Shown here in pieces: positions 1 to 10,538 of a DNA stretch of 64,000 bases. Under the pieces are notes generated by a model that made no database searches, had not been told where the DNA came from, and saw nothing but the letters and a program-made list of their open reading frames with translations. How positions within the stretch are numbered: position 1 is the stretch's first letter; the number at the start of each line of letters is the position of its first letter. The position numbers and the translations under genes are program-made. The stretch is from Galaxea fascicularis (lineage: Eukaryota; Cnidaria; Anthozoa; Scleractinia; Euphylliidae): NCBI GenBank assembly GCA_948470475.1, contig OX419343.1:16081828-16145827 (forward strand). The letters are read 5' to 3'.

Positions 1-1257
1 AGCGCTGTTCTGACAAAGGATTCAGGAACAAACAATTATCGATCCAGGATAGGTTTCAATCTCAATCCTCTACCTCGTGGGACATACACAATGATATTTG
101 AATTCTTTCCACCAGAAATGATCAATATTCAGCTGACAGCTAATAGTTCTGGTGCGGGCATCAACAAAATCGTTCAGCGTAACTTCACTAATTTCAGCAA
201 ACTACTCGTGCAAATCAACAACAACAAGTTACAAGTTATCGATTACATCTATATTGATATGCATGGTACAACAACGTCGACACCGGTAAATGCTCATATG
301 ATCGCCTACGGTGTTAAAGATTGGGTGGATAGTGTTGATCCGAGCGTCTATAACCTCGAACTGTTTGTAAACGATAACGATGAGATGAAGATGCAGACTG
401 ACATCAACATGGATACTCACAGAATCGAGAATGTGGGTAGTCCAATTAAAAACACAGATGCCAGTAATAAGTTATACGTTGATAGAACGCTACGTAATAA
501 CACCACACTACTCGGTGTTCCTATTCTTGAGAACCTAACACTCAGTCTGATACCATCGCTAACTCTCTTAGATGTTGATGAGAATGATAAGATAGCAGGG
601 ATGACTGACCCTGTTAATAACAGAAAGTTTGCACAATCTGTCAACAACAGGAAACCCTTATTAAAGTTTGATACACGCCTTGGAAAGTATCACGCATATT
701 TTGACGGTACAGATGATTTTCTCGCGTTTAATGGATTTCCTTCAACAGATGTCGGTGGTTCTTCTCACAACACATCAACAACGTTTATGCTTGTAAATAC
801 ACATAACCAATATGCTCAAACACACTTCTTTTGGGGAAATTATAATAATAATAACGGATTCGGTGCACATTTACCATGGTCTGATGGTTTAGTGTATGTG
901 GATTGGGGGACGCCTCAAGTTGGGAGACTCACTAAGTCTGGTCTGTCAAACTTAACAGATAAAATAGAGTTATGGACTATTCGCGTTACAAAAGATCACA
1001 ACCCCTCGCAGGCTACGTTAGACCTATTCAGAGGAACCGCTAGTGTGTCACCTATAGCGTCAGCAGTAATTACAGATCTCTTACCATCCAGTTCCCACCC
1101 TTTTTCCATCGGAAGTATTGTAGACAACGCAACACCCTTAAGTAGTACAAAAATGAATCTATACGCTTTCTTGATCTATAATAAAAGTTTGACAAATGTA
1201 GAGTTGAAACAGATGTTTAGATACTTTCAAAATGAGTTCCTTCGTTTCCAACCGTAA
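1..1257 (+). CDS. Tail-fibre-like / LamG-like structural protein, 5' end outside the window
   Basis: The reading frame is open from base 1, so the first ATG at 91 need not be the true start; the visible part is about 418 codons. Around residues 104-135 counted from that ATG is a motif (MDTHRIENVG, then DASNKLYVD) typical of phage and large-virus tail-fibre proteins, where it recurs before trimerising stalks. The following ~250 residues (FDTRLGKYHAYFDGTDDF onward) resemble a concanavalin A/laminin-G jelly roll, with a closing segment (LYAFLIYNKSLTNVELKQ) usual at the end of such folds. No introns are visible. A second intronless ORF follows after 29 bases. Related proteins are, to my knowledge, found in virus-like or Maverick/Polinton-type elements of cnidarians. 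That origin is inference, because no polymerase, integrase or capsid gene is in view. A host lectin-like gene is the alternative. Confidence 0.6.
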   Translation, partial: SAVLTKDSGTNNYRSRIGFNLNPLPRGTYTMIFEFFPPEMINIQLTANSSGAGINKIVQRNFTNFSKLLVQINNNKLQVIDYIYIDMHGTTTSTPVNAHMIAYGVKDWVDSVDPSVYNLELFVNDNDEMKMQTDINMDTHRIENVGSPIKNTDASNKLYVDRTLRNNTTLLGVPILENLTLSLIPSLTLLDVDENDKIAGMTDPVNNRKFAQSVNNRKPLLKFDTRLGKYHAYFDGTDDFLAFNGFPSTDVGGSSHNTSTTFMLVNTHNQYAQTHFFWGNYNNNNGFGAHLPWSDGLVYVDWGTPQVGRLTKSGLSNLTDKIELWTIRVTKDHNPSQATLDLFRGTASVSPIASAVITDLLPSSSHPFSIGSIVDNATPLSSTKMNLYAFLIYNKSLTNVELKQMFRYFQNEFLRFQP

Positions 1258-1286
1258 TCTCCTAAATTTTATATAAACCAATTTAT

Positions 1287-1817
1287 ATGGTGGAACCAAG
1301 AAAGTGCATATTTGACTGGAATCATATTTCAGACAAATTGACTGGGGAACAAATTGAAGAATTGAAAACCTATTACCATACCTATCATAAGAAGTGTTGG
1401 GCTTACAAACAAGCCATGAAACGTTTCAAAAAATGGGAATTATTGGGAAACTCTTTATCAGTAGTCTTTGCATCTGGAGGGATAGCTTCATCAGTGGCGA
1501 CTGGTGGAGTTAGTTTAGTTGCTATTAGTACAACAGCACTTTTAATCCAGGGTTGGATGGAACATAAAGACCTTAAATTAAAAATTCAAAATTGTACATA
1601 CGCCTACCAAAGCTATCAACATTTGTTAAATGACATTAGAGAAATGATGAGAAGTGGTGATTTTCAACCATCTTATTTGTACAAAAAAATGAGCAATATT
1701 GACGATTACGTGACAGACAACAGTCCTATCATCGATAAGTATCTTAGCAGATATAATGACAAATTCACCACTAACAAAAATACGAACGCAAAAGTCCGGT
1801 TGGGTAACAGACAATAA
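1287..1817 (+). CDS. Small two-membrane-helix protein, SLATT-like layout
   Basis: A 176-residue intronless ORF starting 29 bases after the stop of the tail-fibre-like gene, so the two may be co-transcribed. The first ~50 residues are helical and charged (LTGEQIEELKTYYHTYHKK). Residues ~52-90 are two hydrophobic stretches (LLGNSLSVVFASGGIASS and VSLVAISTTALLIQGW) split by a short Gly/Thr turn, likely a membrane hairpin. After it comes a helical stretch with Tyr-x-x-Leu and Ile spacing (YQSYQHLLNDIREMMR). This order (helix, two membrane helices, helix) resembles SLATT-type membrane effectors known from prokaryotic conflict systems, but I make the match from layout only. A viral membrane or lysis-type protein is equally possible. 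The C-terminal third is polar and shows no recognisable domain. Confidence 0.5.
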   Translation: MVEPRKCIFDWNHISDKLTGEQIEELKTYYHTYHKKCWAYKQAMKRFKKWELLGNSLSVVFASGGIASSVATGGVSLVAISTTALLIQGWMEHKDLKLKIQNCTYAYQSYQHLLNDIREMMRSGDFQPSYLYKKMSNIDDYVTDNSPIIDKYLSRYNDKFTTNKNTNAKVRLGNRQ

Positions 1818-1820
1818 ATA

Positions 1821-1836
1821 TTCCCACGCGTGGGAA
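1821..1836. repeat. Perfect 16-base palindrome
   Basis: The sequence TTCCCACGCGTGGGAA is its own reverse complement and begins just 3 bases after the stop codon of the small membrane-protein gene. It could be a dyad binding site or part of a 3' hairpin. There is no T-run that would suggest a bacterial-type terminator. Confidence 0.7.
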
Positions 1837-1865
1837 ACTATTTTTCCGAGCTTGGTGATTTTTCC

Positions 1866-1990
1866 GACAAACTTTGCTGACAAACTTTACTTCAAAAGAC
1901 AATCATTTTTCGAACAAACTTTACTGACAAACTTTACTGACAAACTTTACTGATCAACTTTGCTGACAAACTTTACTAACAAACTTTACT
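1866..1990. repeat. Tandem array of a 12-13-base unit (ctgacaaacttta)
   Basis: About eight degenerate copies of a unit close to CTGACAAACTTTA run from 1866 to 1990, with small changes such as CTGATCAACTTTG and CTAACAAACTTTA. It follows the virus-like gene pair directly. Maverick/Polinton-type elements often carry tandem repeats near their termini, so this may mark the element's end, which is inference. Confidence 0.8.
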
Positions 1991-2075
1991 GTAAAATCCC
2001 CGATAGGTAAATTGAGGATTTTTTTGGCTTTGTAAAATCCCTGATAGGTAAATTGTCGATTGGGGATTTTTGGTA
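1990..2075. repeat. Two diverged copies of a ~40-base unit
   Basis: The string TGTAAAATCCC(C/T)GATAGGTAAATTG appears at about 1990 and again at 2031. Each copy is followed by a GGATTTTT run. This links the 12-base array to the 63-base array and shares the AATCC(C/T)CGATA word with the latter, so the two may have a common origin. Confidence 0.7.
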
Positions 2076-2265
2076 AATCCTCGATAATTGAGTGGGAAAA
2101 GAAATTCCATTTAAAATTCCATTTAAAAATTTTTGGTTAATCCTCGATAATTGAGTGGGAAAAGAAATTCCATTTAAAATTCCATTTAAAAATTTTTTGG
2201 TTAATCTTCGATAATTGAGTGGGAAAAGAAATTCCATTTAAAATTCCATTTAAAAATTTTTAATT
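2076..2265. repeat. 63-base tandem repeat, three copies
   Basis: Units begin at 2076, 2139 and 2203 and are 63, 64 and about 63 bases long. Each holds AATCCTCGATAATTGAGTGG and then a doubled AAATTCCATTT. Copies are nearly identical (one T insertion, one C/T change), so the array is recent. An 83-codon minus-strand ORF across it is only the repeat read in phase. Confidence 0.92.
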
Positions 2266-2309
2266 TTTTAAAAGAAAATGTGTTTTTTAAAAAAACTGGC
2301 CCAGAACTC

Positions 2310-3778
2310 TCATTTTCTATCTACTAAATGTTTATTAAATTGGTCTGCAATCTCAGCCTTATCAGTATAGACTCTATTGTTACGTATCACTTTTGGTATG
2401 GGAGTTTGTCCCTTTGAGTTTCGTTTGATTAGCATACCGATTAGTCTCCAAGAAGCTCTCAAATTATTTTTACATAAATCAAAGTGTTGGCAGAAATAAC
2501 TTTTCTTACTTGTATTTTTAAGCCAGTTAAGTTTGTTGGCATACTTTTTATATTCAGCTACTTTAGCTGGGTTATTAGAAAAAAAATGTGTTTTATACAT
2601 TGCATGTTTTGTTTTGATTGATTTAAAAATGCCTTTTGTTATCCAAGGCTTAGCAGCTAATTTTCGTTTTTTTTGTGACATCTGCCTTATTGGTGCATGT
2701 TTATTTGCAATTGATTTAAGGAGGTCTATTGTTTTAGCTGTAATCTCATGGAGGTCATTACGCTCACTATATATAGCATTCCAGTTGACTGCACTAATAT
2801 CCTGTAAATAAGAATCTTCATTATACTTGCTATAATCCCTATAGTATCTGACTGTATTGTGCCTTTTTACTGGTATGTCAGTAATGCAAATAACTGGAAA
2901 ATGATCAGATAAGTCAACTGTGATTATTCCGGAAATAATTTGACTCGTAGTATTGGTATAGATGTGATCGATTAGCATAGCTGAATGATGGGTCAATCGT
3001 GTTGGCTTTGTTATTACCGGCAGTAGATTGTTAGAATAGAGCATATTTAGGTAATCGTCAGTAGGTTGGTGGCTATTGCATTTAAAGAAGTCTATATTCA
3101 TATCACCAAGGAGATAGCTGATACTTATTAAGGTTGAAGTGCTTGATTACCTCATCAAGTTTATCCTTAAATATATCAACATTTACTGGCGGGTGCTTGT
3201 AGATACAGCCAACCATTATAGGTCTCTTGCCATTACCGGGTGCTATTTCCACCCAAACAGATTCTATGTATGGAATATCTAGAGTTATATCTGTCCTTGG
3301 AATTGTCTTTAAACATTTGTTAATATAAAGGGCCACCCCCCCCTGCAGACGTTAGAGAGTCAGCATGGAATATATTATAATTAGGTAAATAAACATTGTC
3401 AACAGTATTCATATTGAGTCTAGTTTCTGTGATTCCTATGACATCAGGCTTTAGATGTAGGGAACATAACATATCTTCAAGTACGTTTAGGTTTTTTGTT
3501 AAACTCCTAATATTGCAATGGAGGAGAGAGATAGGTTTTGTTCCCAGCCTATATAGAACCTTATTTAAGCTGGGAATATCATAATAATTAGACTGGGGAT
3601 TTATAAACATGTTGTCTGGGTCAGCCTTATCAGCTTTGTCAGGGTTAGATATCATGTTGTATATATCTATATCTTTAAGGTTCTCAAGCTGCAAATGACT
3701 GGTTCCATTAAGCAGGTGAAATTCTCTGTTATCTAAATTATAAAATGGTAACTCTTGCAGACTATTTATGATCATCAT
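2310..3778 (-). pseudogene. LINE ORF2 fragment: AP-like endonuclease and linker, no RT
   Basis: Three pieces in different frames (3778-3320, 3336-3103, 3101-2310) make one exonuclease-endonuclease-phosphatase domain. The first piece carries LLHCNIRSLTKNL and IGITETRLN, the N-terminal and metal-binding part. The third starts with GDMNIDF, the conserved GDxN motif, and has the DLSDHFPV motif that closes the fold. The linker of the CR1/L2 group follows (AAKPWITKGIFKSIKTK). One frame break lies in a run of C near 3339-3346; a second is near 3110. The protein ends about 250 residues after the endonuclease start of the last piece, so the RT and C-terminal domain are absent. The copy cannot move by itself. 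Confidence 0.85.
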
Positions 3779-4740
3779 GGTTATTTATATTAGCAACCAT
3801 AGTAATAGTTGAGCATAAAAAATTATGAATTTCTTATCTGATCAAGGTAGTCCTCGAATTCCTCGTGTGTGACAAAGACTTCAGTTCTTGAAGATTCGTT
3901 GGCCTTTAGCAAGATCTTTCCATTTGCAGTCCACAGATATTTGTAATTGTTCTTTCGCTTGAATTCGTTGATAGGGCCAAAAAGTCGCTTTCGATAGCTC
4001 GTAAGGGATTCATTGATGTGGATTTTACTGTTGTTCGCCGCCGTATGATCGGTTGCGGCTTGTACAGATGGTAAATGGCTTGTATTCTTCCCAGATAAAT
4101 TCCTTCGTTTCTTGTAAACTTGTTCCCTTACGTCCCTGTAAACGAATTTGACGATCATTCAATGTTTTACTTTCTTAGTATCTGGTAGTCGATGAACTGC
4201 TCCAATATGGCTGTCGTCAATTTCAACGCCAATCAGGGATCCGATCTCCTTGACAAGCTGCTTGGGATTATCGTCGGGTAACACCGGAACGCCTGTTATT
4301 TCTAGACAGTCTCTTCTCGAATACTGCTGCATTTCGTCAATGGAACTATCGATCCGGTATAAGGACTGTTGTTGGCGATCGTTTTCATCAGTCATTGTCG
4401 ATAGTTCTGTTTGCATATTATCGGTGGCCTTCGTATTTTAAACCTCTACAAGCTTTTTTCCCAACGCATCTGACGCTTTGTTCACAGTTTGAAGTAGGCC
4501 CGCAACAGAATCGTATTTCGCCGATATGAAGGACTGCGAACTTTCGATGGAGTCAACCCGCGCTGTTAATGTCTTGATGGCCGTTCTCAGTGATTCTATT
4601 TCCACTTTAATCTCCCGCTTGATACTTGGCAGAAATTCTTTGTTCCACACTTTACATAAATCATCGATGTTTAGGTAGTTTCCCTTATCCATTTCAAAAC
4701 CATTTGAAGTATGTTTATTATACTGATTAGTAGCGTACTA
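2313..4740 (-). mobile_element. CR1/L2-like LINE, 3' part missing
   Basis: Reading on the minus strand, this element has ORF1 (4692 to 3823) and then ORF2 (3778 to 2310), which stops after the endonuclease and linker, before any reverse transcriptase. Normal LINE copies are truncated at the 5' end; this one keeps its 5' end and loses its 3' end close to the AT-rich tandem arrays at 2076-2270. The loss is therefore more likely a later deletion or the edge of another insertion than incomplete reverse transcription. The limit near 4740 is approximate. Confidence 0.8.
3823..4692 (-). pseudogene. LINE ORF1 (RNA-binding protein) with two nonsense codons
   Basis: About 290 codons in a single frame, interrupted by stop codons at 4438-4440 and 4159-4161. 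The N-terminal ~85 residues form a coiled coil (IKREIKVEIESLRTAIKTLT). The middle holds an RRM-like segment (RRDCLEITGVP and then IGAVHRLPD), and the last ~110 residues resemble the C-terminal domain of L1-type ORF1 proteins. In active LINEs this protein coats the element RNA as a trimer. It lies 44 bases upstream of ORF2 on the same strand. The second stop codon is followed at once by MIVKFVYRD in the same frame, so it arose by point mutation. Confidence 0.8.
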
Positions 4741-5146
4741 CAGACTGCATATTAAGCCGCCATTACCGCGTGGTCACCCCTACTATTTGAAGCGCCTAAG
4801 TTAGAGAATGATCTGAAAACTTTCATCTTAATTTGACAGTTTTATGATATACATGCTTATAGTAAAAGAGCGCTGGCGTTTCTCGTTCGTCTGACTCGAC
4901 AAACATTAATATATTTTGATTCTTGTTTTTGTTTAATCGTTAGAGTCATTTTCAGAGCTTGTGTTTTGGATGTTTCATAAGAAGTTGGCATTTTTTCTTT
5001 ACCAGTTGTTGTTGTTTTACAGCTTCTGCCTGCCAAAATGCCATGAAGTCACCTGTATCACAAAGGGCATTTAAGCTTAACAGATGCCTTGCCTTTTAAC
5101 TGGCTACTTGATTTCCATGTAACCTTTTAAGTACTCTTCAAATGTT
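4693..5146. other. No gene seen; LINE 5' leader then unassigned AT-rich DNA
   Basis: The first ~50 bases are probably the 5' untranslated leader of the minus-strand LINE. The rest, to the hairpin at 5147, contains no ORF, RNA gene or repeat that I can support. Confidence 0.5.
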
Positions 5147-5187
5147 TGCATGTGATCTTCACCATACGATGGTGAAGATCACATGCA
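5147..5187. repeat. Perfect inverted repeat, 19-base arms, 3-base loop
   Basis: Arms 5147-5165 (TGCATGTGATCTTCACCAT) and 5169-5187 are exact reverse complements separated by ACG. This is a very stable hairpin in DNA or RNA. The second arm runs into the start of the ORF at 5183, so the ORF start may be a repeat junction. Confidence 0.9.
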
Positions 5188-5419
5188 CGTAGCTAAGGAC
5201 AAAAAACCAGCACAGAAAAGAACAAAGATAACCCAACAGGATGTGTTGAAGAAAACAGATGACTCCTTGAGGTCATTTATAGAATACCAGCAACAAGCTG
5301 ACAGGCTTTTCCTTGAGGCAGAAATGGAAAGAGAAAGGAAAGAAGAAGAGAGAGAAGCGAAGAGAGAGAAAGAGGACCAAGAGTTCTTGCTGAAGTTAGC
5401 CAAAGTGCTGAAGGAGTGA
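5183..5419 (+). CDS. Small charged coiled-coil ORF, possibly the C-terminal end of a Myb/SANT-like protein
   Basis: A 78-residue ORF: a basic start (KDKKPAQKRTK), then a Ser/Asp segment, then a long E/R/K-rich helix (AEMERERKEEEREAKREK) ending in hydrophobic FLLKLAKVL. This tail is typical of the Myb/SANT-like second protein of PIF/Harbinger transposons and of related host proteins; the DNA-binding head is absent. A Harbinger transposase lies 3.5 kb downstream on the other strand, which fits a convergent two-gene element, but I found no shared terminal repeats. It may equally be the last exon of a host gene. Confidence 0.4.
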   Translation: MHVAKDKKPAQKRTKITQQDVLKKTDDSLRSFIEYQQQADRLFLEAEMERERKEEEREAKREKEDQEFLLKLAKVLKE

Positions 5420-5910
5420 AGTTTGTACTGTTTTTGCAATCTTTGATCCAGTTTATGTTGACTTCTTAGTACCACTGCAAATTATTATCACATAAATTAG
5501 TGTTCATTATTTATTGGCAGTGGTGCTAGTGAATGTGAAAACTCTATCTAAAAAAATACTTGACGAAGAAGAATTTTTATTGTTCCCACACTGTTGTCAG
5601 TTGTTGTGGTTTTCATGGAAATGAATACGGTGCTTGATGTTGGTTCAATTCATTTTGCGTTTGTTTATCAGAGGGGAAAACCAGAGTACTTTGAATGAAA
5701 CAAATCATAAAGTATGGTAGGCACAGGAGAGGAGGTCAGCAGGGAGATCAGCTGACCTGGGATCAGATCAGAGTTTTTTATCGTTAAAAACCTCGCTTGA
5801 CTTGCCCCTGTACACCATTTTGAATTTGCAGTTTTTCATTAGTTTGTACTTGTTTTCGACATATTTTGGGGCAATTGTAAAGTTCTGAGTTTGCAGATGT
5901 AAGCATAATG
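5420..5910. other. No gene seen
   Basis: Nearly 500 bases with no coding or RNA feature that I can support. Minus-strand ORFs here have no recognisable domain and unremarkable composition. Confidence 0.5.
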
Positions 5911-6447
<537 letters not shown>

Positions 6448-8904
6448 CATAACCTCTACATTACTGGCAAGTTTGTAATATTAACCCCCTAACTACATGT
6501 ACCAACAACATACATGCCATTGACCGGTGATGGATAAAACACTGACCCCCCCAGTCTATGGACTATCTCAATGGACTACACCTAAAAATGAGTACCTATT
6601 TAAAGTTGTAAGCTGCTATACCTTGCTTATGTTTGTTCTAGAACCACATACATAACACAAAATAGAAAAGTAGACTCCCTTTGTTCAGTATCACTGACTT
6701 ACAGTAGTTATGGGTATTGATTAGAATGTTCCATGCTCATGATAGTCTTCAGATCCAGTTGTTGTACTACACCCTCCCCCTACTTTGTAGTTGCAAATTA
6801 TTGATTCTCTCCCATCCCTACCCCCTTTTGAATGCCCACTGCAAATGGCTATTCCACTAGTATTTTATTTTAGACTACAAGTTTGTTCCTGAAATCCTCT
6901 GCCATGGAACTAAAAATATATTACATTTGTATGCAAATTAGCAACAACAAAAAAAAACAAGGAAACTTGGTCTGAGTTTATGCTTTTTGGACCATTTTGT
7001 GTTCATCAGTTGTTATTTTTAGGGGTAGTCCATTTTTAGGGATAGTCCATTTGGGTAGTCCATAATAGCTCAGTCATGAAATAATGCTTAGTCTATCATA
7101 AGTTTTGAAGCCCACAAAGAAGTCCATGACTGGAGATAAAAGCTACTCATCTGAAGAATGGGTGGAAAGTTTTATATGGATTGAAAAATATATTTTGGGA
7201 CAAGGTGTACTTTAATGTTCTGATAGTTTTTTAAATTTTTTTTTCACATTTTTTTAAAAGTCAAGTATTGAAAAATGTCATGCTGCTACTGGTAATTTTC
7301 ATCACCAGAGCAAATAAGGTTACAATGTGTCATAACTTTGTACTGCATTTATTTCCTTGTGCATGTCAACCACATTTCTTGTGGTTTCTCAATAAACATA
7401 CATATGTACCTACAAGAAGGAAGTCAGTGATTTATCGTAACATGATAATTAACAAATGGTAAACGCCATAGCGTGTACTATTGAGTTATGGTGCACGTGG
7501 GAGGTTGCTAAGCACGAAAGAAGCGTAAGAGTCGCACGAGGCGATAGCCGAGTGCGACTCTAGCTTATTGATTTGTTAAGCTGAACAGGGTGTACGTTTG
7601 GCCTCTCTGAAAGTGGATCCACTCTAGAAGGGAGGTACTGGTATGGTAAAATGTTAATTTGGCTCATTTACCAAAATCCCTCTTTTTCTCATGTTGCTTA
7701 ATTCATCATTGAGTACCAGACAAAGTCAGGTTGGTGCATTATGATATGCAATATAATTGTGATATATGGTTTAGCACATTTTCCCTTAAAATAGATTGCA
7801 GGGCTCTCTTTTTTTTTCCTTGGAATTGCAGCCCCAGAGTGCCTAAGTTTTAAGAGTACCCCCCATGGAGGGCCTAGAGACAATGAAATTTCCTCGGACT
7901 GTACCTTCTATTATATGAAATTTCATTTGTAGTCTACAAGTATCCAATCTGGTAATTTGTTTTTTAACATCAACATTCAGCAACATTTCACCAAATAAAT
8001 CATTTCCTGTTAATCAAGCAATGTTATCCTCAGCTCTTCTAGCAACTTGCAAATCTATGGGGGAAAATTAGGTATTAAATACAGACCCCAGTAATTTAGA
8101 AAGCAATCATTGAGTCTGTTATTTAAACATTCCCAGTTAAAACAACTCCGTAATATCTAACAATTTACATACAAGATATATCTTCCCAAAAGGCCAATTA
8201 TTTTGCTCTGTTCTGCTCACTCATGATCACCAATGACATGTAGTTTGCAGAGATACAATCTACTTTTTTTTAGTGAAGAACAGTTATGCTTAAATTTGCA
8301 CAGTTCAGTTTCCTTAAACCACTAAATTAGTTGTATTTTGCGGAATCCTTACATGTAGTAGGAGTAGTGCAAACAAAAAAGAAGCAAATTGCTCTTACAG
8401 CAGGAAACACTGTAGATTTCCTGGCTTTTTTGACATGCACAGGACTGCCCCTCTCTCTGTTTTTTATTTTGTTTTTTTTAGTACAGGCATGAGGCATAAA
8501 TTAACCCCCCCCAGGAAACCCTTGGACATAAAGCATGCTAAAACTGTCCCAAACCAAATATTAAATACTGAAAACAAGTCTAATTGAACAGTATCTCCAA
8601 AGTGTTTTATTACCCAGAATGAATCAAATATTGAGAAAAGAAAAAGAGTAGCAAATGATGCTTGAGTTTGTTGTATCATACTATCTGAGGTACCTAAATA
8701 GGATAGGTACAGAATAGGATAATAGTCTGTCAGAATACACAGACTTTGACCAGACTCTGGGAAAACAAAATTCTCTAGTCCAAAAATACTCAAAAAATCA
8801 TTACAAACAAAGCCAAAAAACTCCACCCGTCCCCATCACTTAAACATCTGGCAATAACTGTCAAATACACCCTTGGCATAAGAAGTTTATGAGACAAAAC
8901 TGGT
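6448..8904. other. Long non-coding stretch
   Basis: About 2.4 kb with no gene I can support. It holds a triplicated GGGTAGTCCATTT-like word at 7021-7062 and a hairpin at 7528-7561 (listed separately). Several short poly-T and C-rich runs occur. Short ORFs here lack domains and are probably chance. Confidence 0.5.
7528..7561. repeat. Hairpin, 10-base arms
   Basis: AGAGTCGCAC at 7528-7537 and GTGCGACTCT at 7552-7561 are perfect reverse complements with a 14-base loop (GAGGCGATAGCCGA). CG-rich hairpins of this form are usual termini or cores of short cnidarian MITEs. No outer boundaries were found. Confidence 0.65.
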
Positions 8905-10121
8905 CTATGAAATAAAACTCATGAGGGCATTCCTTATGTCAGCGGCCTCCCTGTCTTGTTTTTCTTCTCTGTCACATGGTTGGATGTTGAGGTGTAATTG
9001 CACCCCCTCAAGCCATTCTTCATCAAATTCTTCTTTCATAACCTCACAGTAGTTATGAAGCACACAACAAGCTGTGACTGTTGTGGTTGCATTTTCAACA
9101 GACTGATCAAGCCTTTTTCCTAGGGATCTAATTCGTCCCTTCAGTCGTCCAAACGCATTTTCAACCACCACCCTTGTTTTGCTGTGTTAAAGGCCACCTC
9201 CTCATTGGTAAGGTTTCCCTGGTCAGTAAAAGGCCTCATTAACCAGTTGGTGAGTCCATAGGCTGAATCACCAAGAATGACGGGTGGTACCACAACGTTG
9301 GTGATAACTTTGCTTAATCCCATGGGAAGAAACATTCGTGCACAGCAGGCATCATAGAGAGAGGAATTCTTAAAAACACGAGAATCATGAACCTTTCCAG
9401 GCCAGCCAACATACACGTCTCTGAAAAGATAATCACTGTGCACCAAACCCTGAAGAATTATTGAGTAATATCCTTTGCGATTTACATAATCTGCGGGGTT
9501 TTCATTTCGTGCTAAAATTGCGACGTGACATCCATCGACAGCACCTACTACTTGGGGAAATCCTGCACGCTTGAAGAAAGCCGCAATTTCCGTTTCAATG
9601 TCTTGTCGAGTAACGGGCAAGTGAACAAGTCTCTTGAATAAAACTTCAACAATGGAGCTACATACCTCCAGCACGATTTCACAAACTGTTGATTTGCCCA
9701 CGCCAAAGAGGTTTGACACCGTCCTGTAACTGGCCGTGTCTGCGAGTCTGTACAATGTTATTGCAACTCGCTCGTGAAGAGATATCGCTTTACGATAGTT
9801 TGTATCCCGTCTCTCAACAAAAGGACCCAGTTCTTCACAAAGTTTCTCGAACGTGACCTGGCACATTCTTAAGTTTCCTACCCAGTCGTTGTTGGTCCAT
9901 TGCTCTTCCGCCATAGACCAAAATGTCTTTGCCCTTGGTTTGACCCAAAGTTCCCTGACTGGCAACTGTTGTAGGTAAGCGATCAGATTCACGAAAAACA
10001 TAAAACAAGCGCGTCTTTTCCTCCTCATGTACCAAATTCTCGCAATAACAGCTCGGTTTTCTTGTGCTCTACTAGGTTGCGTAAATAACAGCATTATTTT
10101 GTCAGCCATGTTACCACACAA
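8905..10121 (-). pseudogene. PIF/Harbinger transposase (HARBI1-like), one frameshift
   Basis: Two overlapping minus-strand ORFs (10121-9141, 326 residues; 9171-8905, 88 residues) form one DDE transposase of about 400 residues, the usual length. A helix-turn-helix-like region (YRTVSNLFGVGKSTVCEIV) precedes the catalytic domain. The first Asp is D196 in VGAVDGCHV, the second D285 in VILGDSAYG. The Glu is in VVENAFGRLKGRIR, at the start of the second ORF. GWPGKVHDSRVF is also conserved in the family. One missing base in an A-run near 9180 breaks the frame just before the Glu. The protein would cut and paste DNA at TWA targets. The rest is undamaged, so either the copy is young or the frameshift is a sequence error. 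Confidence 0.9.
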
Positions 10122-10538
10122 TTTTGTTGTTGATATTTGCGTGATAGCTTATGTGGGATTTTCTTCACGGGTCCCTGGTAAGGAAAAGTATTTGGTACAC
10201 GCAAGCGAGGTGAATTGAAGCTCGCTAAGAATGCATGGAGTTAAGCATGTTTCCTCGGTGTGAACAACTTCTACAGCAAAGCATGGTTAACTAAACGCTG
10301 TTTTATTTAACAGTATTTCGGTAAACTTGTTTAACTGGTGTGAATGGGGTATAACACAGATGGTGAGAAGGTTTCATGGTTGAAAATACAAAGCATGAGA
10401 TTCCACAGCGAGCTTTTACTTGCCGAGAAGTGTCCCGTGTCGCGCGAAGACGCGGACAGAGCTCTGCAGTCATACCACCTTTAATTACTCAAAATCTGCA
10501 GTCAAATCATTTAAAATTGTGAAAAAAATCTTACCAAA
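10122..10538. other. Non-coding: transposase upstream region, then LINE leader
   Basis: The first part lies upstream of the Harbinger transposase and should hold its promoter and one terminal repeat. A GGTGTGAA word occurs at 10258 and 10339, but I could not pair it with another end. The part after about 10400 is probably the 5' leader of the plus-strand LINE. Confidence 0.4.

Noticed and set aside
1986..2237. 83-codon minus-strand ORF with repeated FLNGILNGISFP words
   Set aside because: It is only the 63-base tandem repeat read in a frame without stops; unit lengths of 63 and 64 and the lack of any domain argue against a protein.
2076..2265. CRISPR-like array
   Set aside because: The units follow each other directly without unique spacers, there are no cas genes, and the context is eukaryotic.
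8464..8826. 120-codon hydrophobic minus-strand ORF
   Set aside because: No domain, no splice signals, and composition expected from T-rich antisense sequence.
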